From assembly GCA_030038645.1 (NCBI GenBank), contig JASHSR010000389.1, positions 1 through 10,235 of the forward strand: a stretch of DNA of 10,235 nucleotides. The letters are read 5' to 3'. How positions within the stretch are numbered: the stretch's first letter is position 1; each line of letters opens with the position of its first letter. This document shows, in pieces, positions 1 through 6,430 of the stretch. The position numbers were made by a program, and so were the translations under genes. Below the pieces are notes generated by a model. The model was not told the DNA's origin and did no database searches. It worked only from the letters and a program-made list of their open reading frames with translations. Source of the stretch: Gammaproteobacteria bacterium (GTDB lineage Bacteria > Pseudomonadota > Gammaproteobacteria > Steroidobacterales > Steroidobacteraceae).

Positions 1-841
1 TGTCGCGCGCCGCGCCGAGCTGGTCGCGGGCGAGCAGCCAGCGCTCGCTCACCAGGCGGGTTACGGGCGCATCGAGCCGCACCGCGGCGCCGAGATCCGC
101 CGCGATCTTCACATCCTTCGCGAGCAGGCCGAGCGAGAAGCCGCTCGCGTGCCGGCCCTCGATGACCTGCTCCCTCATGACCGCCTCGGTGATGAAGCTG
201 CGCCCGGTCGAGGCATTGAGCACGTCGACCATGATCGTCTGCTCGAGGCCGAAGCGCTTGCCGATCAGCAGCGCCTCCGACACCGTCGCGTAGCCGGACG
301 CGGCCACGAGATTGTTGAGCGCCTTCATGGCGTGACCCGAGCCGAGCGAGCCCACCTCGAAAAGCCGCTCGCCCATCGCGGAGAGTAGCGGCTTCGCGCG
401 CGCCACGGCCTCCCGGTCGTCGCAGCCGATCATGATGGCGAGCGTCCCCGCGCGCGCGCGCGGGACCGCGCCCGAGACCGGCGCATCCATGAGCGTCAGG
501 CCCCGCTCCGCGAGCCCCGGACCGAGCTCCCGCGTGCCGACGGGGTCCGACGAGCTCATGTCGATGACCAGGGCGCCGGGCCGCAGGCTCGAGGCGAGGC
601 CGCCCTCCTGCAGCATCACCTGACGCACGTCGCGGCCGGTCGGCAGCATGGTGATGACGGCGTCGGCGGATGCGAGCTCGGCGAGCGTGCGCGCCTCGGC
701 GCAGTGGTGCTCCCGCGCGAACTGCGCGGCGCGCTCGGCGTCCTTGTCGTGAACGGCGACGGCGTAGCGCCCGCACTTCACGAGGTTTGCGGCCATCGGC
801 CAACCCATGTTGCCGATGCCGACGAAGCCGACGCTGCGCAT
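1..841 (-). CDS. NAD(P)-dependent oxidoreductase, 3-hydroxyisobutyrate dehydrogenase family (partial, C-terminus cut by window)
   Basis: I translated this by hand from the minus strand: 280 codons are visible and the frame is still open at position 1, so only the C-terminal end is missing (family length is about 290-300). The start ATG lies 8 bases after the aldehyde dehydrogenase stop, so it is the next gene of that operon. Visible family marks are the N-terminal Rossmann motif GFVGIGNMG (residues 5-13), the substrate-binding DAPVSG (119-124), the catalytic lysine K173 with N177 in GHAMKALNN, and LLAKDVKIA (239-247). Family members are soluble enzymes that oxidise beta-hydroxy acids (3-hydroxyisobutyrate, tartronate semialdehyde, 6-phosphogluconate relatives) with NAD(P). 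The substrate cannot be named. A valine-pathway MmsB role is less likely because the partner gene is not an MmsA-type, CoA-acylating dehydrogenase. Confidence 0.9.
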   Translation of the reverse strand, partial: MRSVGFVGIGNMGWPMAANLVKCGRYAVAVHDKDAERAAQFAREHHCAEARTLAELASADAVITMLPTGRDVRQVMLQEGGLASSLRPGALVIDMSSSDPVGTRELGPGLAERGLTLMDAPVSGAVPRARAGTLAIMIGCDDREAVARAKPLLSAMGERLFEVGSLGSGHAMKALNNLVAASGYATVSEALLIGKRFGLEQTIMVDVLNASTGRSFITEAVMREQVIEGRHASGFSLGLLAKDVKIAADLGAAVRLDAPVTRLVSERWLLARDQLGAARD

Positions 842-849
842 CGGCCGGG

Positions 850-2343
850 CTACAGCGAGATGCCGATCGCCTTGGTCTCGGTCAGGCTCTCGATGCCGTC
901 GCGCCCGCGCTCCCGGCCCCAGCCGGACTGCTTGTAGCCGCCGAAGGGCACGGCCGGATCGAGCCCGACGCCGCCGTTCACCTGGACCGTGCCGGCTTTG
1001 ATCTTGCGCGCGAGCTTGTGAACGATGCTCACGTCGCGGCTCCAGATGTACGCGGAGAGCCCATAGGTGGTGTCGTTCGCGATCTTCGCGATGCGGTCGA
1101 GGTCGTCGTCGTCCATCGGCATGGCGCACACGACCGGCCCGAAGATCTCCTCGCGCATGACCTTCATGCTGCGATGGGTCTGCGCGAGCACGGTGGGGTT
1201 GAGGAAGTAGCCCTCGCCCGCGCGCCGCCCGCCGCCGACGACCACCTGCGCGCCCTCGGTCTTGCCGGACTCGATGTAGCCGGTCACCCGCTCGAGCTGC
1301 CGCTGGGAGATGAGCGGCCCCATTTGGCTGTCGGGCTCGAGTCCCGGTCCGACTTTCAGGCGCTTCGCCATCCCGCTCACCCCCTCCACGACCTGATCGA
1401 ACACCTTCTTGTGCACGTAAAGGCGCGAGCCGGCGACGCAGATCTGGCCGGCGTTCGCGAACACCGACATCGCGGCGCCCGGTATGGCTCGCTCGAGATC
1501 CGCATCCGGGAAGATGAAGGTCGGCGACTTGCCGCCGAGCTCGAGCGTCACCCGCTTGAGCGTCGCGGCCGCCGCCTGGACGATCCACTTGCCCGTCGCG
1601 GTCGATCCGGTGAACGTGATCTTGTCCACATCCGGATGCTCGACCAGCGCCTTGCCCGCCGGATCGCCGTATCCGGTCACGATATTGATGACGCCGGGCG
1701 GGATTCCCGCCTCCTGCACGAGCCGGGCGAGGAGGATCGCGCCGAGCGGAGTGAGCTCGGCGGGCTTCAGCACGAGCGTGCATCCCGAGGCCATGGCTTG
1801 GCCGACCTTGTCGGCCTCCATCGCGAATGGGAAGTTCCACGGCGTGATGGCGCCCACGACCCCGACCGGGTCCTTGAGCGTGTAGGCGAGCTTGTTCGGC
1901 TCGGCGGTCGTCGGCACGGCGCCGTCGATCTTGCCGCACCAGCCGGCCATGTAGCGCAGGTTGCGCGCGGTGCCGAGCGCGCCCGCGAACTTGGCCATCA
2001 TCATCGGCATGCCGTTGTCGAGGCTCAGGATGTAGCCGATCTCGTCCGCGGCGGCCTCGACGGCGTCGGCGAGCTTCCAGATGAGCTGCGCCCGCTCGAT
2101 GGGCGGCATGCTCGGCCAGGGACCGCTCTCGAACGCGGCGCGCGCGGCGCGCACCGCCTTGTCGATGTCCGCGGCGCCTCCCGCGGCGGCCCTCGCGAAG
2201 ACCTTGCCCGTTGCCGGGTTGATCACGTCGATGGCCTTGCCGGACTCCGGCTCGACCCATTCGTTGTTGATGAACAGCTTGTGGGTCCTCGAAAGGAAGC
2301 TCGCGGTCCGCGACTCGAGCTCGGGCTTGACGACGGCGTTCAT
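850..2343 (-). CDS. NAD(P)+-dependent aldehyde dehydrogenase (phenylacetaldehyde/betaine-aldehyde type)
   Basis: This is a full-length 497-residue ALDH-superfamily enzyme that oxidises an aldehyde to its carboxylic acid in the cytoplasm. The catalytic set is complete: N170 in PWNFPF, K193 in KPAE, the GSTATG turn at 246-251, general base E268 in LELGG, and nucleophile C302 in GQIC, close to the classical ALDH numbering. EEIFGPV and FGGYKQSGWGRE are present near the C-terminus. The presence of E268 argues against the CoA-acylating MmsA branch. LDNGMP and LRYMAGW resemble aryl-acetaldehyde dehydrogenases such as FeaB/StyD, but this is only an impression. I prefer the start at 2343 over the upstream in-frame start at 2367 because AGAGGAG lies 7 bases before it and the extra residues look non-conserved. 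It sits between the exported protein gene and the HIBADH-like gene, in one operon. Confidence 0.95.
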   Translation of the reverse strand: MNAVVKPELESRTASFLSRTHKLFINNEWVEPESGKAIDVINPATGKVFARAAAGGAADIDKAVRAARAAFESGPWPSMPPIERAQLIWKLADAVEAAADEIGYILSLDNGMPMMMAKFAGALGTARNLRYMAGWCGKIDGAVPTTAEPNKLAYTLKDPVGVVGAITPWNFPFAMEADKVGQAMASGCTLVLKPAELTPLGAILLARLVQEAGIPPGVINIVTGYGDPAGKALVEHPDVDKITFTGSTATGKWIVQAAAATLKRVTLELGGKSPTFIFPDADLERAIPGAAMSVFANAGQICVAGSRLYVHKKVFDQVVEGVSGMAKRLKVGPGLEPDSQMGPLISQRQLERVTGYIESGKTEGAQVVVGGGRRAGEGYFLNPTVLAQTHRSMKVMREEIFGPVVCAMPMDDDDLDRIAKIANDTTYGLSAYIWSRDVSIVHKLARKIKAGTVQVNGGVGLDPAVPFGGYKQSGWGRERGRDGIESLTETKAIGISL

Positions 2344-2350
2344 GTCTCGA

Positions 2351-2357
2351 CTCCTCT
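2351..2357 (-). promoter_or_regulatory. Ribosome binding site of the aldehyde dehydrogenase
   Basis: AGAGGAG on the minus strand, 7 bases before the ATG at 2343. It decides the start in favour of MNAVVKPELE rather than the in-frame start 24 bases upstream. Confidence 0.7.
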
Positions 2358-2360
2358 GAA

Positions 2361-2382
2361 AGCGCAAGCGCGCTCGGCGAGC
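2361..2382. repeat. Two overlapping small hairpins in the operon spacer
   Basis: The 43-base gap between the exported protein and the aldehyde dehydrogenase holds AGCGC-AAGC-GCGCT (2361-2374, perfect 5-base arms) and, overlapping it, GCTC-GGC-GAGC (2372-2382). There is no T tract, so these are unlikely to be a terminator. They may be processing or stability elements, or chance in GC-rich DNA. Confidence 0.3.
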
Positions 2383-2386
2383 GGCC

Positions 2387-3193
2387 TCACTGTGGCATCT
2401 GATCTTGCAGGCGCACGTGCTGCACGCCGTTCGCGTCGATGTACTCGTGATTGTTCTCGCACACGTACTCTTGCATCTGGTAGTGCGGGTAGCGCTTGTA
2501 TGCGAAGGTGAAGGTCCACGGCTTCACGAGCGTGACGGGGTCCTGCACGGTGATTTGATCGTGCAGGATATCGGGACCGACGAGCCGGATGCGCTCCGTG
2601 ACGCGCAGCTGGTCGCTGTGGGGCATCTCATCGTGCCCGAGCACCGAGGGCTTGATGCCGATGGTGTCCACCACGAGGGTGTCGCCTTCCCAGTGTCCGA
2701 CCGAGTGCCCGTAGTACCCGGGCGGGAAATCGCCGATCTTGTACTGGGGCGCGCCTAGAAAGATGCGCCGCACCTGGCTGAAGGCCTCCGCGATGATCGT
2801 CACCTCTCCGGGCGTCTGCAGGATCTCGAGCGGATAGATGGCGGACATCATCTCCGGCATGCCGTAGGGTAGGCAGTTGACGCCCGGATCCGCGATCGGC
2901 TGCCCGCGCGCCACGGCGGCCTCCTCCTCCTTGGTCTTGGCGGCATAGGCCTGCGCGTACTGCGGCCTCAGCACCATTTTCCCGGGCGGCGGCGCCGCGT
3001 ACCGGGGATCCACGCCGCGGCGCGAGAAGCCGCCGTAGCGGACCCAGGTGCCGGTGATGTCGACGCCCTTGAGCTGCGACTCGAAGGCCTCGCCGGGCAG
3101 CGTCGCGACGAGCATGGCGAGCGTGCCTGCGGCCGCCGACCAAGCGAGAAGCTTGCGGCGGCTCGGTGTAGAGAGACGTGCTTGCAGCCTCAT
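2387..3193 (-). CDS. Conserved exported protein of unknown function (GHWEGDTLVVDT family), possible Tat substrate
   Basis: A 268-residue protein without an assigned function. The N-terminus MRLQARLSTPSRRKLLAW is followed by a hydrophobic stretch (about 18-31) and a GEA site near residue 36, so it is exported. SRRKLL fits a twin-arginine (Tat) signal loosely. The mature part carries ITGTWVRYGGF (46-56), CLPYGMPEMM (107-116), GHSVGHWEGDTLVVDT (162-177), PHSDQLRVTERI (191-202), DPVTLVKPW (218-226) and a late cysteine in EYVCENNHEY. I recall GHWEGDTLVVDT as the hallmark of a large uncharacterised family common in soil proteobacteria and Acidobacteria, often encoded beside DUF6152 proteins, as here. 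The start at 3193 is chosen because GAGGAGGG lies 7 bases upstream. That site overlaps the stop of the preceding gene, implying translational coupling. The longer 283-residue reading from 3238 overlaps DUF6152 and lacks such support. Confidence 0.8.
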   Translation of the reverse strand: MRLQARLSTPSRRKLLAWSAAAGTLAMLVATLPGEAFESQLKGVDITGTWVRYGGFSRRGVDPRYAAPPPGKMVLRPQYAQAYAAKTKEEEAAVARGQPIADPGVNCLPYGMPEMMSAIYPLEILQTPGEVTIIAEAFSQVRRIFLGAPQYKIGDFPPGYYGHSVGHWEGDTLVVDTIGIKPSVLGHDEMPHSDQLRVTERIRLVGPDILHDQITVQDPVTLVKPWTFTFAYKRYPHYQMQEYVCENNHEYIDANGVQHVRLQDQMPQ

Positions 3194-3200
3194 GGAAGCG

Positions 3201-3209
3201 CCCTCCTCA
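3201..3209 (-). promoter_or_regulatory. Ribosome binding site overlapping the upstream stop codon
   Basis: On the minus strand TGAGGAGGG carries both the DUF6152 stop codon (TGA, 3209-3207) and the GAGGAGGG ribosome binding site of the next gene, 7 bases before its ATG at 3193. This fixes that start and suggests the two exported proteins are made in coupled fashion. Confidence 0.65.
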
Positions 3210-3635
3210 CTCCCGCTGCCGCTGCAGCGGAAACACACCGCCCGGAGGGTTGCCGTCGCTCAAGGTTCGTCCGTCCGCGAGCATGGCCCGCTCGAGCATG
3301 CCGCCCGGCTTCCCGCTCCTCAGGGGATTGACGAGCAGGGTCACCCGATCCCCCTGCTTGATGTCGCCGTACTTCCAGCCGACGCGCGTGAGGACGTTGG
3401 GGCTCGCGCACTCGACGGTATAGGCCTTGGTCTTTGCTCCATCCGGGACGGCGAGATGGATGTACACGTGAGGATTGGTCCAGTCGAACTTGACGACCGT
3501 TCCCGTGACGGTGACCCGGTTGACGTGATCGAACAGCGCGAACGAATGATGCGCCGAGGCGGGACGGACTACGCCGAGTGCTGCAGCGGCGACCGCGCAC
3601 GCAATCGCGCCCCGAACACCCTCAGCCCACGACAT
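3207..3635 (-). CDS. DUF6152 family exported protein
   Basis: A 142-residue secreted protein recognised by AHHSFALFDHVNRVTVTGTV followed by FDWTNPHVYIHL, the signature I associate with DUF6152. Residues 1-28 form a signal peptide (hydrophobic run about 10-23, then PASA). The AxA motif at 26-28 predicts cleavage before H29-H30, so the mature protein would begin His-His. The rest is short and probably all beta: V41-F50, NPH at 54-56, VYIHL, YTVECASPN (72-80), KQGDRVTLLVNPLRSG (93-108). The function is unknown. It is the first gene of the minus-strand operon, with GGAGGGG 8 bases before the ATG and a promoter-like pair upstream. The second exported gene follows after 13 bases. The usual pairing of these families suggests a shared periplasmic role (inference). 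Confidence 0.85.
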   Translation of the reverse strand: MSWAEGVRGAIACAVAAAALGVVRPASAHHSFALFDHVNRVTVTGTVVKFDWTNPHVYIHLAVPDGAKTKAYTVECASPNVLTRVGWKYGDIKQGDRVTLLVNPLRSGKPGGMLERAMLADGRTLSDGNPPGGVFPLQRQRE

Positions 3636-3688
3636 ATGTGCTTCCCCTCCGCGTCGAGCGCCGCTCTCGTCTGCCGCGCGGCCGGCCT

Positions 3689-3717
3689 TTTATGACACGA
3701 CCGGGCCCCCGGGGCAA
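3689..3717 (-). promoter_or_regulatory. Putative sigma70-type promoter of the DUF6152/ALDH operon
   Basis: On the minus strand TTGCCC (3717-3712) and CATAAA (3694-3689) are separated by 17 bases. Each matches the consensus at 4 of 6 positions. Transcription would begin near 3682, giving a leader of about 46 bases. It is placed correctly for the first gene of the minus operon. Confidence 0.45.
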
Positions 3718-3729
3718 TGGCCCGCCGAA

Positions 3730-3742
3730 CGGTTGCCAACCG
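3730..3742. promoter_or_regulatory. 13-base dyad, candidate operator
   Basis: CGGTTGCCAACCG is a perfect inverted repeat with 6-base arms and one central base. It overlaps the TTGCCA that serves as -35 for the plus-strand promoter and lies just upstream of the minus-strand -35. A regulator bound here could control both directions. No regulator gene is present in the window. Confidence 0.35.
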
Positions 3743-3759
3743 CGTCGATTCGGTACAAT
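3733..3759 (+). promoter_or_regulatory. Putative promoter of the Rieske oxygenase
   Basis: TACAAT at 3754-3759 differs from TATAAT at one base. TTGCCA at 3733-3738 is a 4-of-6 match to the -35 box, but the spacer is only 15 bases, shorter than ideal, so activator dependence is possible. Start of transcription would be near 3766, about 33 bases before the ATG. Confidence 0.45.
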
Positions 3760-3798
3760 CTCGCCCGCGATCGTGGACCCCGTGCCGGAAGGTGAGTC

Positions 3799-5007
3799 AT
3801 GAGCGATTCCGAGCCCCGTAATCCTGCGCGCGACGGCTGTGCTTACGGCCGGTCCCCTCAGCACCCGAACAGGCTTCTCACGGAGGTCGGGCCCGGCAAG
3901 CCCTTGGGCGAGCTCATGCGCCGCTACTGGCAGCCCGTCGGGCTCTCCGCGAGGCTGAAGGACCTGCCGCAGAGCGTGCGCATCCTCGGAGAGGATCTGA
4001 TCCTCTTCCGCGACCGCTCGGGGCGTGCAGGGCTGCTCTATCCGCGCTGCATGCACCGCGGCACCTCGCTCCTTTACGGCCGCACCGAGGAGCACGGCAT
4101 ACGCTGCTGCTACCACGGCTGGCTCTTCGACGTGGAGGGCCGCTGTCTCGATCAGCCCTGCGAGCCGGACGGCGGCCGCCACCGCGATGCGGCGCGCCAG
4201 CCCTGGTACCCCGTCGAGGAGCGCTACGGGCTCATCTTCGCGTACCTGGGTCCGCCGGAGAAAAAGCCGGTGCTGCCGCGGTACGACAATCTGGAGAACG
4301 TGGGTCCCGGCGAGAAGATGTGGTACAGCTTCGGCGGCTTCGGGTCGACCGGGGACGAGAGCCTCGAGGTGGTTCCGTACAGCTGGCTGCACATGAACGA
4401 CAACGTGATGGATCCCTTCCACGTGCAGGTGCTGCACTCCACCTTCAGCGTGGTGCAGTTCGTGCCGCAGTTCGCTCTGATGCCCAAGGTCGACTTCTTC
4501 TACACCGAGCACGGCGTCTGCTACACGGCCGTCCGCCAGCTCGACGACGGGCAGGAAGTGGACCGGATCTCCTCCTGGCTGATGCCGAATATCATGAGCG
4601 TGCCCGACGTGCAGCTGAAGCCCGGCCCCTCCGCCGGCATCTCATGGGTCGTGCCGGTGGACGACAGCCACTACGTACAAGCCATGGTGAGCAAGATCCC
4701 CGAGAGCTTGAGCTTTCGCGGCATGCGCTTCAACGGAAAGAGCTGGGGCGAGATGACCCTGGAGGAGCACCAGCGCACGCCGGGCGACTACGAGGCCCAA
4801 GCCGGCCAGGGACCGATCTCGCTGCACTCGGAGGAGCATCTGGTCACGAGCGATCGCGGCGTGATGATGCAGCGGCGGATGCTGATGCAGCAGATGGAGG
4901 TCGTGGCGAAGGGAGGCGACCCGCTCGGGGTGACGTTCGATCCGGCGAAGGACCTCGTGAAAGTCCGCTCCGGCAACTTCTATCGCGCGGTGCAGGCGAC
5001 CGCCTGA
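3799..5007 (+). CDS. Rieske non-heme iron oxygenase alpha subunit (phthalate 4,5-dioxygenase/aromatic demethylase type)
   Basis: This 402-residue protein has the two-domain plan of Rieske aromatic oxygenases. The [2Fe-2S] Rieske motif is C84-x-H86 with C103-x2-H106 (CMHRG, 16 residues, CCYHGW). The catalytic iron site follows as D201-x3-D205-x2-H208-x4-H213 (DNVMDPFHVQVLH), where D205 is the usual electron-bridging aspartate. D352 in HLVTSDRGV is the likely third iron ligand (inference by family position). Length and the C-terminal YEAQAGQGPIS...SDRGVMMQRRML pattern fit the group that includes phthalate 4,5-dioxygenase and vanillate/dicamba O-demethylases, which need a separate flavin/ferredoxin reductase. 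None is in the window. The start is preceded by GGAAGGTGA. It is divergent from the ALDH operon. The reaction (dihydroxylation, monooxygenation or O-demethylation) and substrate are not determined by sequence. Confidence 0.93.
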   Translation: MSDSEPRNPARDGCAYGRSPQHPNRLLTEVGPGKPLGELMRRYWQPVGLSARLKDLPQSVRILGEDLILFRDRSGRAGLLYPRCMHRGTSLLYGRTEEHGIRCCYHGWLFDVEGRCLDQPCEPDGGRHRDAARQPWYPVEERYGLIFAYLGPPEKKPVLPRYDNLENVGPGEKMWYSFGGFGSTGDESLEVVPYSWLHMNDNVMDPFHVQVLHSTFSVVQFVPQFALMPKVDFFYTEHGVCYTAVRQLDDGQEVDRISSWLMPNIMSVPDVQLKPGPSAGISWVVPVDDSHYVQAMVSKIPESLSFRGMRFNGKSWGEMTLEEHQRTPGDYEAQAGQGPISLHSEEHLVTSDRGVMMQRRMLMQQMEVVAKGGDPLGVTFDPAKDLVKVRSGNFYRAVQATA

Positions 5008-5014
5008 AGCTCCG

Positions 5015-5482
5015 TTGCTGAGGCTGCGCTTCTACACCCCCGGCGAAGGAGCGGCCGAGAGCATCGAGCCCGGCCCGTTCTTTCGCCTGATCGGCGGCAT
5101 GCTCTGCCGCGGCCCCGGCAACGAGCCCGTCGCGACGTATCTCAAGCGCTGGCGGCTCACCGATGCCGAGTTCGTCCGCGCGGAATCGCTCGAGCCGGTG
5201 GTCATCTACTTCGAGAGCAATGCCGGCCTCGCGTCCTCCGCGTTCGGCCCCTTCGAGGCCTTCTACGTTTGCGAAGGCGTCGCCTGGGACGGCCCCCGCG
5301 CGCTCGCGCGGCTCGACGAGAAATCGCTGCTCTGGTACCCGCCCAAGGCGCAGGACGGCTGGGCGTCGCTGCTCATCGCGCCCCCCGGCAAATCCCGCTT
5401 CGATCTCACGGGCGAGAGGGCGCAGTCGGCTGCAGCTCGGGGCCCTCGGACGCAGCCGCGCCCGGCGGCGCCGCGAGAATAG
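5015..5482 (+). CDS. Small protein of unknown function, downstream of the Rieske oxygenase
   Basis: A 155-residue reading frame beginning 7 bases after the oxygenase stop, almost certainly co-transcribed with it. I do not recognise the family. Coding character is plausible over residues 1-135 (RFYTPGEGAAESIEPGPFFR, then EPVVIYFESN, then FGPFEAFYVCEGVAWDGP, then KSLLWYPPK). The last 20 residues are Ala/Pro/Arg-rich and look like read-through into GC-rich spacer. There is no signal peptide, membrane segment or cysteine cluster, so it is neither a ferredoxin nor the missing reductase. The start is uncertain: TTG at 5015 is used because the sequence after it looks coding and the next ATG (5099) would remove 28 residues, but only a weak GAAG lies upstream. 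A beta subunit or a substrate-handling accessory protein is possible, unproven. Confidence 0.6.
   Translation: MLRLRFYTPGEGAAESIEPGPFFRLIGGMLCRGPGNEPVATYLKRWRLTDAEFVRAESLEPVVIYFESNAGLASSAFGPFEAFYVCEGVAWDGPRALARLDEKSLLWYPPKAQDGWASLLIAPPGKSRFDLTGERAQSAAARGPRTQPRPAAPRE
5419..5462. repeat. Large interrupted inverted repeat in the tail of the small gene
   Basis: GGCGC (5419-5423), a four-base bulge, GGCTGC (5428-5433), an 18-base loop, then GCAGCC (5452-5457) and GCGCC (5458-5462). The arms pair over 11 bases. It lies within the Ala/Pro-rich tail and 20 bases before the stop, so the RNA could fold here near the end of the transcript. No T tract follows. Confidence 0.35.
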
Positions 5483-5507
5483 GCGCCACGATGCGCACGT
5501 GGAAGTC

Positions 5508-5542
5508 GACGGCGACGCGACGCGGAGGCTGACGGCGACGCG
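5508..5542. repeat. 12-base direct repeat in the convergent spacer
   Basis: GACGGCGACGCG occurs at 5508-5519 and again at 5531-5542, inside the 73-base spacer (5483-5555) between the two convergent genes. Nothing else was seen in this spacer, and there is no clear rho-independent terminator. Confidence 0.4.
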
Positions 5543-5555
5543 CGGACGCCGACAC

Positions 5556-6341
5556 CTATCCCCAGCGCGACGGCTCCGCGCCCGGAACGAACGCCTCTTG
5601 AGGCCACGCGGTCTTCGCGAGCGCGAGCGCCTGCTGCACCGCCGGACGCTCCCGCATGCGCCGCAGGAACTGCATGATGCGCGGCGTCGCCTTCTCGCTC
5701 ACCACCTGCGGGGCGAGGTCCGGCAGCGGGCTCAGCATCGCGAAGGCGTCGATGTCCGCGATGGAATATGCAGATCCCGCGAGCCAGGCCGTGCGGCCGA
5801 GCGCGTCCTCAAAGCGCTTGACGGGCATTGCGAGCCGCTCGCGCACAGCCGCGAGCGTCTTCTCGTCGTAGCTGCCGTCGATGACGGCCATCCACGCCGC
5901 CCGGCGCTCCTGCGGCTCGATGCGCTCGATGCGCGCCTTGAGCTGCCCCGAGTCCCGCGACTTGAGGACGGGCGCCAGGTACTTCGCGCAACCGAGCGCA
6001 CACACCCCCGGGGAGAGTTGCAGGGCGACGAACTGTCCCCACGCGCGGGCGCGGTAGTGCTCGTACGCATCGCCGGGCAGGAGGTTCGCCGCGGGGAGCG
6101 CCTCCGCGATGTACTCGAGGATGAAGAAGGAGCTGCTGAGGACCGTCACGCCGTCGACGAGGATCGGCCCCTCGCGCTCGAGATGCAGTCCCGACTCCAT
6201 GTTCTGAGGGAAGCTCAGGGCATGCTGCTCGAAGCTCGTCGGATCGAAGTAGTGGCTCGTGAACGGAGCTCTCGCCTCCTTCAGAGCGATCAGCGGCTTC
6301 AAGTAGTAGATGTTCGGTTCTGAGTGGTAGAGCTCTAGCAT
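5556..6341 (-). CDS. Glutathione S-transferase-like protein, LigF-like clade, with degenerate glutathione site
   Basis: A 261-residue two-domain GST-fold protein. It is clearly a paralogue of the next gene upstream: both begin MLxLYHxEPNxxxxKP and share SHYxD, FxQH, the LEYI/MEYI helix and the S-x-x-D capping box (SIAD here). In the thioredoxin-like domain the positions equivalent to N12-S13 of the neighbour are Y12-Y13, and the E-S pair that normally holds the glutathione gamma-glutamyl group is replaced by Ser-Ser (69-71). The cis-proline is kept (P59 in GPILV). Glutathione binding or catalysis may therefore be altered or lost. The ATG at 6341 is preceded by GAGGGA at 8 bases and aligns with the paralogue start. 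A much longer in-frame reading up to 7265 is an artefact. It follows the other GST gene after 89 bases and is probably co-transcribed. Confidence 0.85.
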   Translation of the reverse strand: MLELYHSEPNIYYLKPLIALKEARAPFTSHYFDPTSFEQHALSFPQNMESGLHLEREGPILVDGVTVLSSSFFILEYIAEALPAANLLPGDAYEHYRARAWGQFVALQLSPGVCALGCAKYLAPVLKSRDSGQLKARIERIEPQERRAAWMAVIDGSYDEKTLAAVRERLAMPVKRFEDALGRTAWLAGSAYSIADIDAFAMLSPLPDLAPQVVSEKATPRIMQFLRRMRERPAVQQALALAKTAWPQEAFVPGAEPSRWG

Positions 6342-6430
6342 GTTGCGATTCCCTCGAGTGGCCGTCCGTGGAGCGCACACCGGCCCGGGCGTCCCGGCCG
6401 GCGCGTTCGCCGCTCGACCGCGGCTTGCCG

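Noticed and set aside
1..2343. Valine-catabolism mmsA-mmsB pair
   Set aside because: The ALDH keeps the general base E268, which CoA-acylating methylmalonate-semialdehyde dehydrogenases lack, and it resembles aryl-aldehyde enzymes more. The HIBADH-like partner alone does not prove the pathway.
670..2511. A 613-residue open frame on the plus strand
   Set aside because: It is antisense to the aldehyde dehydrogenase, which has a complete catalytic set. The translation is Arg/Ala/His-rich with no family motif, typical of a shadow frame in GC-rich DNA.
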